Assembly: GCA_949295755.1 (NCBI GenBank)
Contig: CASFMG010000040.1
Location: 1 to 5,982 of the forward strand
Length of the DNA stretch: 5,982 bases
Origin: an uncultured Christensenella sp.
GTDB lineage: Bacteria > Bacillota > Clostridia > Christensenellales > UBA1242
Reading direction: 5' to 3'
Of this stretch, positions 1 through 5,849 are shown piece by piece (positions within the stretch are counted from its first letter, which is position 1; each line of letters begins with the position of its first letter). The notes beneath the pieces were generated by a model. It did not search any database. It was not told where the DNA came from and saw only the letters and a list, made by a program, of their open reading frames with translations. Position numbers and translations under genes: made by a program.

Positions 1-23
1 TCTTTAAAAAATTAGGAATTTTT

Positions 24-155
24 ATGAGTAACGATTTGAATGACGGAGAGTGTTGCAGCAGTAACAGCATTTTCAACCAATCGGACCGTTTTGTAAATTA
101 TATTTTTTTTGATAATAAAAAATTTTCTTATTTGTTTTTATTTTATTATTGTTAG
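24..155 (+). CDS. Short ORF, probable N-terminal part of a disrupted membrane protein
   Basis: This 43-residue frame runs from an ATG preceded by AGGA (14-17, 6-nt gap) to a TAG at 153-155. It begins MSNDLNDGECCSSNSIFNQ and ends in a hydrophobic stretch (SYLFLFYYC). The frame is also open back to the window edge, so an earlier start cannot be excluded. It overlaps the start of the next frame by 7 nt. If one base is added in the A run at 117-122, it joins that frame and completes a transmembrane helix, so I read it as the cytoplasmic N-terminus of one protein rather than a separate gene. I recognise no family. It could also be non-coding; the ribosome binding site is the main support. Confidence 0.4.
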   Translation: MSNDLNDGECCSSNSIFNQSDRFVNYIFFDNKKFSYLFLFYYC

Positions 156-604
156 TGTTTGGTTTCTTTTATCCAAATAATTTTAAAAGCGAGATTATGG
201 CTAAAATGAGCGATGGTTATAATTTAATTATATGTTTAGACAATTTTGATGACATTAGTAATGAATATAAAAAAAAATTTTGGGATTTATCAATGCCATT
301 AACATTGAAAACATCAAACAAAGATATGTATTCAGATTTTAAGCAAGATGATACAAAATTTTTAACAAATTCAATAATAGTTCCAAAACTTTATATGTCT
401 ATTTATGCAAATGGAGATGCGAAAGAAATAAGAAATTCAATTTACAATTCGGTATCAATTTCAAAAGAACAAGGAATTTGTATTTTAATTATAAATGTTT
501 GTGAAGAAAATGAAGAAACAGTGTACTATGCACTAAATGATTCATTGTCTGTTTTTGATGTTAATAAAATAGATTTATGTACTTTTAATTTTATATATTC
601 TTAA
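149..604 (+). CDS. Hypothetical protein, likely membrane-anchored, 5' end disrupted
   Basis: I do not recognise this product. The annotated start is a TTG with no good ribosome binding site, and the same frame is open back to 119. Read from there it gives a strongly hydrophobic run (KIFLFVFILLLLVFGFFYP), a complete transmembrane or signal-anchor helix that the TTG start would cut in half. No ATG or GTG lies in that extension; stops lie at 110-118. An internal ATG at 197 (MAKMSDGYN...) would give a soluble form without the helix. The remaining roughly 130 residues are mixed hydrophilic and beta-like (YNLIICLDNF, GICILIINVCEEN, LYMSIYANG), with no motif I can name. Together with the ORF at 24-155 it makes a protein of about 193 residues if a one-base shift is allowed at 117-126. 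The gene is followed by the ldh promoter, so it is a separate transcription unit. Confidence 0.55.
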   Translation: MLVFGFFYPNNFKSEIMAKMSDGYNLIICLDNFDDISNEYKKKFWDLSMPLTLKTSNKDMYSDFKQDDTKFLTNSIIVPKLYMSIYANGDAKEIRNSIYNSVSISKEQGICILIINVCEENEETVYYALNDSLSVFDVNKIDLCTFNFIYS

Positions 605-608
605 ATTA

Positions 609-637
609 TTGACATATTTACTAACCATATATATACT
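609..637 (+). promoter_or_regulatory. Sigma-A-type promoter of ldh
   Basis: A perfect -35 TTGACA (609-614) is separated by 17 bp from a -10 TATACT (632-637). Transcription should start near 643-645, giving a leader of about 37 nt before the ldh ATG at 681. This is the strongest promoter match in the window, so ldh is probably well expressed independently of the upstream gene. Confidence 0.8.
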
Positions 638-641
638 TAAG

Positions 642-663
642 ACATAAAAAATTTATGTTTTTT
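642..663 (+). terminator. Possible weak terminator in the ldh leader
   Basis: A 7-bp inverted repeat (ACATAAA at 642-648, TTTATGT at 652-658, loop AAA) is followed by T residues to 663. It could end transcripts from the upstream gene. It lies right at the predicted ldh start site, so ldh's own RNA would contain only part or all of the stem. The stem is almost all A-T, so function is uncertain. Confidence 0.3.
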
Positions 664-680
664 AATAAATAGGAGATGAT

Positions 681-1589
681 ATGAGTAAAGTCGTTATTGT
701 TGGTTGTGGTAATGTTGGTATGAGTTATGCATTTAGTTTGGTTACAACTAAAAATAAAGTTGATGAACTAGTGTTGATTGATATAAATAAAACAAAGGCT
801 GAAGGTGAAGCCCTTGATTTAAGTCACGCAGCAACATACAATTCTAACCGTATTGTTGTAAAAAGTGGAGAATATAAAGAGTGTGATAATGCAGATATAA
901 TTTGTATTTGTGCAGGTCGAAATCAGGAAGTCGGAGAAACCAGACGAGATTTAATAAACAAAAACTATGTTGTTTTTAAAAGTATAATTGAAGAAATAAG
1001 CAAAACAAAATTTAATGGTATATACTTAATCGCAACAAATCCACTTGATGTTATGACTTATATAACATACAAATTATCAAACTTTCCTGAACATAAAGTT
1101 ATTGGTAGTGGAACAGTTTTAGATACTGCAAGATTGAGAGGTCTTATTTGTGATGAGATAGGTGTAAATCCAAAAAATATTCACGCATATGTAATTGGCG
1201 AGCACGGAGATAGCGAATTTGTACCTTGGAGCAATGCTATAATTGGATTAAACAAAGCAACAAAATATTTAAACGATGACCAACGTTCAAGACTGCTTTA
1301 TAATGTTAGAACAAGTGCATATGATATTATAAACAAAAAAGGCAACACTTGTTATGGAATTGGAATGTGTTTGTTAAATATAACAAATGCTATTTTGGAA
1401 AATTCAAATCAAATTATGACAGTTTCAACTTATAACAAAGAGCAAGATATATTTATTGGTATGCCAGCAATATTAAATAGAAAAGGTGTAAAAGAAACAT
1501 TATATTTGGATTTAACACCTTATGAAGAAGATAGACTTAGTGATTCAATTGATTGCATTAAAAACACAATAAATCAAATCAAATGGTAA
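681..1589 (+). CDS. ldh: L-lactate dehydrogenase
   Basis: This cytoplasmic enzyme reduces pyruvate to L-lactate with NADH (EC 1.1.1.27), regenerating NAD+ in fermentation. The 302-residue product has the Rossmann motif GCGNVG (8-13) and the NAD-selecting Asp34 at the end of the second strand. The substrate loop AGRNQEVGETR (78-88) carries Gln82 (Gln102 in standard LDH numbering), which marks lactate rather than malate dehydrogenase (Arg there), and Arg88 (Arg109). Asp148 and Arg151 in DTARLR match Asp168/Arg171, and His175 in GEHGDS is the catalytic His195. Thr223 in NTCYGIG matches Thr246. Arg153 and His168 correspond to Arg173 and His188, the fructose-1,6-bisphosphate site of bacterial allosteric LDHs, so activation by that sugar is likely (inference). 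It is slightly shorter than the usual 310-320 residues. The ATG is set by AGGAG at 671-675, 5 nt upstream. It has its own promoter and converges on the FAD oxidoreductase gene across a hairpin-flanked repeat. Confidence 0.95.
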   Translation: MSKVVIVGCGNVGMSYAFSLVTTKNKVDELVLIDINKTKAEGEALDLSHAATYNSNRIVVKSGEYKECDNADIICICAGRNQEVGETRRDLINKNYVVFKSIIEEISKTKFNGIYLIATNPLDVMTYITYKLSNFPEHKVIGSGTVLDTARLRGLICDEIGVNPKNIHAYVIGEHGDSEFVPWSNAIIGLNKATKYLNDDQRSRLLYNVRTSAYDIINKKGNTCYGIGMCLLNITNAILENSNQIMTVSTYNKEQDIFIGMPAILNRKGVKETLYLDLTPYEEDRLSDSIDCIKNTINQIKW

Positions 1590-1590
1590 A

Positions 1591-1619
1591 AATAAACACG
1601 ATCTTAAATCGTGTTTATT
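1591..1619. terminator. Hairpin copy 1, bidirectional terminator / repeat end
   Basis: This is a perfect 12-bp stem (AATAAACACGAT / ATCGTGTTTATT) with a CTTAA loop, starting 1 bp after the ldh stop codon. The downstream bases for ldh transcripts are CAGCGTG, a poor U-tract. In the opposite direction the stem is followed by TTTACC after the final TT, which is more U-rich, so this copy suits the minus-strand gene better. An identical copy lies 200 bp away at 1791-1819. Confidence 0.75.
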
Positions 1620-1790
1620 CAGCGTGTAGACAAATAGATCAGACTGCCGAAAAACAAGTGAGGCGAGGCTCGCAAAATACCCAAAATCAGGAGTTTAGTT
1701 ACCTAAATGACTGTTTTTTTGCGTTTTGCAGTAAACAAAACAAGAAAAATTTTGCAAAATTTTTCGGTCATACAGTTTTTCGACAGTCTG

Positions 1791-1819
1791 AATAAACACG
1801 ATCTTAAATCGTGTTTATT
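1791..1819. terminator. Hairpin copy 2, bidirectional terminator / repeat end
   Basis: This copy is identical to the 29-bp hairpin at 1591-1619. On the plus strand it is followed by TATTTATTTAA, a better U-rich tail than copy 1 has, so ldh transcripts probably end here. The last 5 bases overlap the stop codon of the minus-strand FAD oxidoreductase gene (TAA at 1815-1817 on the minus strand). Confidence 0.75.
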
Positions 1820-3020
1820 TATTTAATACTCTTAAAGGTGTAAAGAGATGTTCAAATTTATCTGTTTTATTTTTTAACAAATTTTCCATCAATTCAACAC
1901 CATACATAGCGTTTACAATCCCGTTGGCTCCACAACTTAAAAAATAATAAACATTGTCAACATCGGTTTCTCCAATTAGTCCAAGGTTATTATCAGTTGC
2001 ACCAAAACAACCACAAAATGAGTATTCAATTTCAATTTTGTTTTTTAAAGAAGGAAACATTTTTAGAAGGTAGTTATAAAGATTTTTGTATTTTGATTGT
2101 GCTTTTTTTTCGGTCATATTAGATTTTTTAAATGGTACATCTTCTCCACCAAAAATTATCCTATTGTTTGGCAGTAATCTTAAATAGTGATAAGGGTCAA
2201 TTGTATCGTGTATTGTTGCTCTATTAAACCATTCAAAATCTTTAGGTTTGTTAGTTATTATTGTGTATGTTGTAAACCTTTCAATAATATCTTGATTGTC
2301 AAATTCTTCAAGATTAAAACCTGTTGCAAAAACTATTCTTTTGCAGGTTATTATTTGATTGTAATTTGTTCTAACTTCAATGCAATTATCTTTTTTTGTC
2401 ATACTTTCATAGCCAGTGTTTTCAAAAATCTTATCTTGATTTTTTGCATTTTCAATTAGTTGTTTTGTAAAAAGATATGGATTTAATTCCGCACCACCAT
2501 TTTGTGTATATATGCCATATGCAATGTTAAAATTAAAAGGATTGTTGTTTTTGTCAAAAAATTCACACTTTAAACCATAATTTTTTCTTAAATCATATTC
2601 ATTTTTAAGCAGTTTGTATTCGTTTTCTTTTGTTGTATATAAAAAAGATGGACGCTTGTAAAAATCACATTCATTGCCGTACTTTTTTATAAATTTTTCT
2701 ATTTTATTAACGGAATTTATACCCATTTTATATATTTCAATTATTTCTTCTTTTGAAAATTCTTTTTTTAATTTACTATAAAAATCATCTAATTGATATT
2801 CAAGTATTGCAGTTGCACAGGAAGTACAACATTGACCAATTCTTCCTTTGTCAATTAAAACAACATCATATTTTTGTGATAAATAGTAGTTTAAAATTGC
2901 TCCACATATTCCACCACCAACAATCAAAACATCAGTTGTTATGTCATTGTTTAGGTACGGATATTCTTTTATTTTTTTAAATTTTTTACAAAAATATGGA
3001 GTTCCTTTAACATATTGCAT
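1815..3020 (-). CDS. FAD-dependent oxidoreductase (DAO family)
   Basis: This is a 401-residue flavoenzyme of the D-amino-acid oxidase/glycine oxidase-like superfamily, probably a cytoplasmic amine or amino-acid oxidoreductase. The substrate cannot be read from sequence. The FAD-binding fold starts with TTDVLIVGGGICGA (28-41), and VVLIDKGRIG (53-62) supplies the acidic residue (Asp57) for the FAD ribose. The following CCTSCATAILEY (64-75) matches the G-x-TS-x-x-TA segment common in this family. QNGGAELNPYLF (173-184) and IVFATGF (229-235) are the substrate-domain and second dinucleotide-contact segments. YLRLLPNNRIIFGGED (279-294) and a C-terminal SCGANGI (362-368) complete the pattern. The C-terminal Rieske iron-sulphur domain found in some relatives is absent. 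The ATG is fixed by a strong GAGGTGA ribosome binding site (minus strand, 3030-3024). It is divergent from the alcohol dehydrogenase gene and convergent with ldh. Confidence 0.85.
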   Translation of the reverse strand: MQYVKGTPYFCKKFKKIKEYPYLNNDITTDVLIVGGGICGAILNYYLSQKYDVVLIDKGRIGQCCTSCATAILEYQLDDFYSKLKKEFSKEEIIEIYKMGINSVNKIEKFIKKYGNECDFYKRPSFLYTTKENEYKLLKNEYDLRKNYGLKCEFFDKNNNPFNFNIAYGIYTQNGGAELNPYLFTKQLIENAKNQDKIFENTGYESMTKKDNCIEVRTNYNQIITCKRIVFATGFNLEEFDNQDIIERFTTYTIITNKPKDFEWFNRATIHDTIDPYHYLRLLPNNRIIFGGEDVPFKKSNMTEKKAQSKYKNLYNYLLKMFPSLKNKIEIEYSFCGCFGATDNNLGLIGETDVDNVYYFLSCGANGIVNAMYGVELMENLLKNKTDKFEHLFTPLRVLNK

Positions 3021-3030
3021 AAATCACCTC

Positions 3031-3071
3031 ATAATATTTTTGCCAAATAATGTATTTTTATAATATTTTTG
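3031..3071. repeat. 12-bp direct repeat in the divergent intergenic region
   Basis: ATAATATTTTTG occurs at 3031-3042 and again at 3060-3071, 29 bp apart start to start. Both copies lie between the divergent FAD oxidoreductase and alcohol dehydrogenase genes, a place where a regulator could bind. The sequence is low in complexity, so chance is a real alternative. Confidence 0.3.
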
Positions 3072-3113
3072 TTAAATTAGGTATACATTTTATTTTTTAA
3101 AAATTAACTTGTG

Positions 3114-3122
3114 TGTTATATT
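3114..3122 (+). promoter_or_regulatory. Possible extended -10 promoter of the alcohol dehydrogenase gene
   Basis: TGTTATATT is an extended -10 element (TG, one base, TATATT at 3117-3122). No good -35 lies 16-18 bp upstream, which is tolerated with an extended -10. Transcription would begin near 3129, leaving a leader of only about 13 nt that contains the AGGGGG ribosome binding site. Confidence 0.4.
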
Positions 3123-3141
3123 ATTTTTGACAGGGGGATCT

Positions 3142-4344
3142 ATGAAAACAATTATATTTGAAGGAAAAATTTTAAAAATAGGACTTATACAAATACTTAG
3201 CAAATTAACCAAAAAAGCATATCATTTTAGAATATCTCCGATAAAATTTATAAAAATAAAAGATGACAAATTGCCAAACGAAAACTATGTGAAAGTCAAA
3301 AATGTATTATCTGGTATTTGTGGTTCTGATATGATTTTTTACACTTGTAAACAAGGTCCAAGTACTGCGTTTTTGCCAATGCCTTGTTCAGAAATAACAT
3401 ACTTAGGTCATGAGACAATAGGCGAAGTTGTTGAAATAGGTAAAAATGTAACAAAATTTCAAGTGGGAGATAGAGTTACGATGCACAAATATATGGCTTG
3501 TTGTGATATAAAAGGAATTGAACCACAATGCGAGAAATGTCAAGAAGGCAACTATGCTATTTGTGAAAATTATGGAGAACCAAGCAAAGTTAAACAAATA
3601 GTTGGAGCGGGATTTGGAGACTACTATTATGCTCCACAAGGGCAACTATTAAAAGTATCAAATGAAATAACAAACGAGCAGGCTGTTTTAATTGAACCTT
3701 TTGCAGTTAGTTTACATTCTGTTTTAAAGTGTATACCAAAAGACAACGATAAGGTTTTGGTAATAGGTGCAGGTATGATTGGACTGGGTATAATTCAATT
3801 TATAAAAGTATTGAATCCAAACTGTAAGGTTTATGTTATGGAAAGAAATCCAAACAAACACGAATTTGCAAAAAAACTCGGAGCAGATGAAATTTTAAAA
3901 GGAGATAATTATATAGCAGTTGCAAAAGCAACAAATGGGAAATTGTATCAAAAGGGCAATAATAAAATGATAATGGGTGGATTTGATATAATTTACGATA
4001 CAGTTAGCAAAGGTACATTATTTAACGATACATTAAGGTGGTTAAAGGCGCAAGGAACACTTGTTAAAGTTGGATATCAAATGACAAAAACGAAATTTGA
4101 CGAAACTCCAATATGGTGGCAAGGTTTGCATATTGTTGGTTGTGATAGTCACGGAATGGAATACTATAAAGGTAAAAAAATCAGCACTTTTGAAATGGTT
4201 ATAGATTTAATGAAACAAGGGAAGTTGATTACTGAAGGATTTATAACTCATAAATTCAATTTGTCAGATTATAAAAAAGCATTTAAACTTTTAATAGAAA
4301 ACCCAAAAGACACTATAAAAGTAGTTTTAGATTGCAACAATTAA
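3142..4344 (+). CDS. Zinc-dependent medium-chain alcohol dehydrogenase
   Basis: This 400-residue NAD(P)-dependent oxidoreductase belongs to the zinc-containing medium-chain dehydrogenase family and acts on an unknown alcohol or polyol. Catalytic-zinc ligands are visible: Cys60 in GICGSD (58-63), His90-Glu91 in GHETIGEV (89-96), and Glu185 in EPFAVSLH, as in sorbitol/threonine dehydrogenase-like members. GDRVTMHK (109-116) is typical. A structural zinc site is likely from Cys120/Cys121, Cys130, Cys133 and Cys141, but with a long gap after the first cysteine instead of the usual C-x2-C-x2-C. The Rossmann motif is GAGMIG (209-214), and Glu234 at the end of the second strand favours NAD over NADP. 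About 20 extra residues precede the usual N-terminal strand. I chose the ATG at 3142 because AGGGGG lies at 3132-3137, 4 nt upstream. An in-frame TTG at 3109 would overlap the promoter and place that ribosome binding site inside the gene. It is divergent from the FAD oxidoreductase gene. Confidence 0.88.
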   Translation: MKTIIFEGKILKIGLIQILSKLTKKAYHFRISPIKFIKIKDDKLPNENYVKVKNVLSGICGSDMIFYTCKQGPSTAFLPMPCSEITYLGHETIGEVVEIGKNVTKFQVGDRVTMHKYMACCDIKGIEPQCEKCQEGNYAICENYGEPSKVKQIVGAGFGDYYYAPQGQLLKVSNEITNEQAVLIEPFAVSLHSVLKCIPKDNDKVLVIGAGMIGLGIIQFIKVLNPNCKVYVMERNPNKHEFAKKLGADEILKGDNYIAVAKATNGKLYQKGNNKMIMGGFDIIYDTVSKGTLFNDTLRWLKAQGTLVKVGYQMTKTKFDETPIWWQGLHIVGCDSHGMEYYKGKKISTFEMVIDLMKQGKLITEGFITHKFNLSDYKKAFKLLIENPKDTIKVVLDCNN

Positions 4345-4390
4345 ATATTTAATATATAGTTATGATTATGATTATTCTTTATGTTTATTA

Positions 4391-4396
4391 TATAAT
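4391..4396 (+). promoter_or_regulatory. Possible -10 element for asnA
   Basis: A perfect TATAAT lies in the 103-bp gap between the alcohol dehydrogenase gene and asnA. No convincing -35 is found at 16-18 bp; the upstream sequence is a short TTATGA repeat. The leader would be about 50 nt. No terminator with a U-tract is visible after the alcohol dehydrogenase gene, only a 14-bp AT palindrome at its stop codon, so read-through into asnA is possible. Confidence 0.4.
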
Positions 4397-4447
4397 TTTT
4401 AATATCAATTTTAAATACAAAACACAAAAAAGGAAAAATTAGCGGTC

Positions 4448-5440
4448 GTGAAAAATATGCGTTATCAAAAACTTGAAACTAAACAAAAACAAAAACTAAT
4501 ATTTAAAATAAAATATAAATTTTATAAAGAACTTTGTAAAAACTTAAATTTAATTCCTATTGTCGCACCTATTTTTGTTACGGAAAAATCAGGTCTTCAA
4601 GATAGATTATCAGGTGTAGAAAAACCTGTTAAATTTGAGGTTAAAAAAACTGGTGAAAGGTTGGAAGTAGTTCAGTCATTAGCAAAATGGAAAAGAATAG
4701 CGTTAAAAAAATATAATTTTGCAGTGCATCAAGGTTTATGTGTCGATATGAAGGCAATTAGAAAAGATGATGAAATGGATAATATTCATTCTATTTTCGT
4801 TGATCAATGGGACTGGGAAAAGATTATAGAAGAAAAAGACAGAACACTGGATTATTTAAAGCAAACTGTAATACTTATAGTAAAATCAATCGTTAAAGTA
4901 AGTAAATATACTACAAAAATTGGTTACAAAAAACAATTCAAATTAAATCCGGTTGTAAAATTTATCACAAGCCAACAATTACTTGATTTGTATCCTGATA
5001 AAACACCTAAACAAAGAGAATATGAAATTGTTAAAAAATATAAAACAGTATTTATCATTGGCATAGGAGACAAATTACAAAATGGAGAAATACACGACTT
5101 GCGTTCTCCTGATTATGATGATTGGTTACTAAATGGCGATTTGTTATTTTATCACGATATAATGGATATGCCACTTGAAGTTTCAAGTATGGGCATAAGA
5201 GTTAATAAGCAAAGTATGATTAAACAAATTAAACAATTTGGTAATGAAGAAGAATATAATCAAGATTATCATAAAATGATTATAACAAACAAATTGCCAC
5301 TAACAATAGGCGGTGGTATAGGACAGAGTCGTATATGTCAGTTATTGCTTGAAAGAAAACATATTGGTGAAGTCCAAGTTTCGTATTGGGATAATAAAAA
5401 TTTAAACTTATGTGAAAAACAAGGAATTGATTTGCTATAA
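4448..5440 (+). CDS. asnA: Aspartate-ammonia ligase (asparagine synthetase A)
   Basis: AsnA makes asparagine from aspartate, ammonia and ATP, releasing AMP and pyrophosphate (EC 6.3.1.1). It is a cytoplasmic enzyme with a class II aminoacyl-tRNA-synthetase-like fold. The 330 residues equal the E. coli length, and conserved segments run through the whole protein: SGLQDRLSGVEKPV (48-61), VVQSLAKWKR (74-83), VDQWDWE (118-124), the GIGDKL and HDLRSPDYDDW block, SSMGIRV, and GGGIGQSR (288-295) near the C-terminus. All major blocks are present, so the enzyme is probably active. The start is uncertain. The GTG at 4448 has AGGA at 4431-4434, a long 13-nt gap. The ATG at 4457 (327 residues) has only a weak GTGA five bases upstream. 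Both keep the whole conserved domain. It is likely its own transcription unit and is followed by a palindrome that may end transcription. Confidence 0.94.
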   Translation: MKNMRYQKLETKQKQKLIFKIKYKFYKELCKNLNLIPIVAPIFVTEKSGLQDRLSGVEKPVKFEVKKTGERLEVVQSLAKWKRIALKKYNFAVHQGLCVDMKAIRKDDEMDNIHSIFVDQWDWEKIIEEKDRTLDYLKQTVILIVKSIVKVSKYTTKIGYKKQFKLNPVVKFITSQQLLDLYPDKTPKQREYEIVKKYKTVFIIGIGDKLQNGEIHDLRSPDYDDWLLNGDLLFYHDIMDMPLEVSSMGIRVNKQSMIKQIKQFGNEEEYNQDYHKMIITNKLPLTIGGGIGQSRICQLLLERKHIGEVQVSYWDNKNLNLCEKQGIDLL

Positions 5441-5456
5441 TTAAATGTATTTCAAC

Positions 5457-5476
5457 CTAAAATTTGCAAATTTTAG
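5457..5476. terminator. Possible terminator after asnA
   Basis: A perfect 20-bp palindrome (arms CTAAAATTTG / CAAATTTTAG) begins 17 nt after the asnA stop. It is followed only by ATTTATAAATT, so the U-tract is weak and the effective stem is about 8 bp. Confidence 0.4.
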
Positions 5477-5554
5477 ATTTATAAATTAATTAGTTTTATA
5501 AGAATAAGAAGCCAATTTAATATGATTTATACATGATAATTAAAAAATTCTATA

Positions 5555-5583
5555 TTGACTTTTAATTTGACTTGATTTATAAT
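5555..5583 (+). promoter_or_regulatory. Sigma-A-type promoter of the leucine-rich-repeat gene
   Basis: TTGACT (5555-5560) lies 17 bp from a perfect TATAAT (5578-5583). Transcription should start near 5590, just before the AGGAG at 5591-5595, so the leader is only about 14 nt. A second TTGACT (5567-5572) and its inverted partner AGTCAA (5586-5591) flank the -10 and may form an operator. Confidence 0.7.
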
Positions 5584-5603
5584 GTAGTCAAGGAGTTAAA
5601 AAT

Positions 5604-5849
5604 ATGGAAATTAAAAACGGTGAATTAATAAAGGTTAACGAGGAAGATATTAGACTTTTGACTAAAAAACCTAGAAAATTTTGGAAAAATGTTAAAGCTA
5701 TAGGTGATAAAGCTTTTTATAACTGCGTAGGCTTATCTAGTATAAATATACCAAAGAGTGTAACAAAAATTGGTAGATTCGCATTTGCAAACTGTAAAAA
5801 TTTAAATAAAATAAATATCCCAAATAATATAACAGTAATTGTGAAGTGA
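5604..5849 (+). pseudogene. BspA-like leucine-rich-repeat protein, truncated by an IS3 element
   Basis: This is the 5' fragment of a BspA-type (LRR_5) leucine-rich-repeat gene. After a roughly 29-residue N-terminal segment ([15 protein letters not shown]...), the protein shows the 23-residue repeat: [12 protein letters not shown] (30-41), LSSINIP (44-50), [12 protein letters not shown] (53-64), LNKINIP (67-73), ITVI (76-79). Cys41/Cys64 and Pro50/Pro73 keep the 23-residue spacing. The next residue should be Gly, and the base at 5841 is the G expected to start that codon. From 5842 the sequence is IS end, so the last codons and the TGA stop (5847-5849) are supplied by the insertion. No signal peptide is seen. 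Such proteins usually carry many repeats and often act in surface adhesion or binding, but the 81-residue remnant probably has no function. AGGAG at 5591-5595, 8 nt before the ATG, fixes the start. Confidence 0.8.

Larger units (their letters stand above)
1591..1819. repeat. Structured intergenic repeat bracketed by duplicated hairpins
   Basis: Two identical 29-bp palindromic hairpins (1591-1619, 1791-1819) flank a 171-bp core (1620-1790). The core carries a 16-bp imperfect inverted repeat (1640-1655 and 1775-1790, one mismatch), the right arm abutting hairpin 2 exactly. Inside lie a perfect 22-bp palindrome (1744-1765), a 6-bp stem with a 7-nt loop (1723-1728/1736-1741), TTTAG/CTAAA (1694-1698/1703-1707), and ATGACTG/CGGTCAT (1707-1713/1765-1771, one mismatch). 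Removing one 200-bp unit leaves a single clean terminator between the two convergent genes, so the core looks like an insertion. A 70-codon frame crosses it but has no family signature and reads through the hairpins, so I do not call it a gene. The core's composition (GTGAGGCGAGGCTCGC) is more GC-rich than the surroundings. It may be a MITE-like dispersed element; copies elsewhere cannot be tested here. Confidence 0.7.

Noticed and set aside
1..15. End of an upstream gene (frame ending TAG at 13-15)
   Set aside because: Only four codons are visible, and other frames also have stops nearby, so this cannot be supported.
1583..1795. 70-codon plus-strand frame across the hairpin repeat
   Set aside because: It starts inside the end of ldh, reads through a terminator hairpin and the inverted repeats, and shows no family signature. 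It is a by-product of the repeat.
2187..2459. 90-codon plus-strand frame
   Set aside because: It lies wholly antisense to the well-supported FAD oxidoreductase gene, with no ribosome binding site or recognisable motif.
2753..2980. 75-codon plus-strand frame
   Set aside because: It is antisense to the FAD oxidoreductase N-terminal domain and has low-complexity shadow composition.
3109..3141. TTG start extending the alcohol dehydrogenase by 11 residues
   Set aside because: The extension would cover the likely -10 element, and the AGGGGG ribosome binding site directly precedes the ATG at 3142.
3403..3645. 80-codon minus-strand frame
   Set aside because: It is antisense to the zinc-binding part of the alcohol dehydrogenase gene, with no independent support.
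4340..4353. AT palindrome ATTAAATATTTAAT at the end of the alcohol dehydrogenase gene as a terminator
   Set aside because: It has no G-C pairs, no proper loop and no following T-run.
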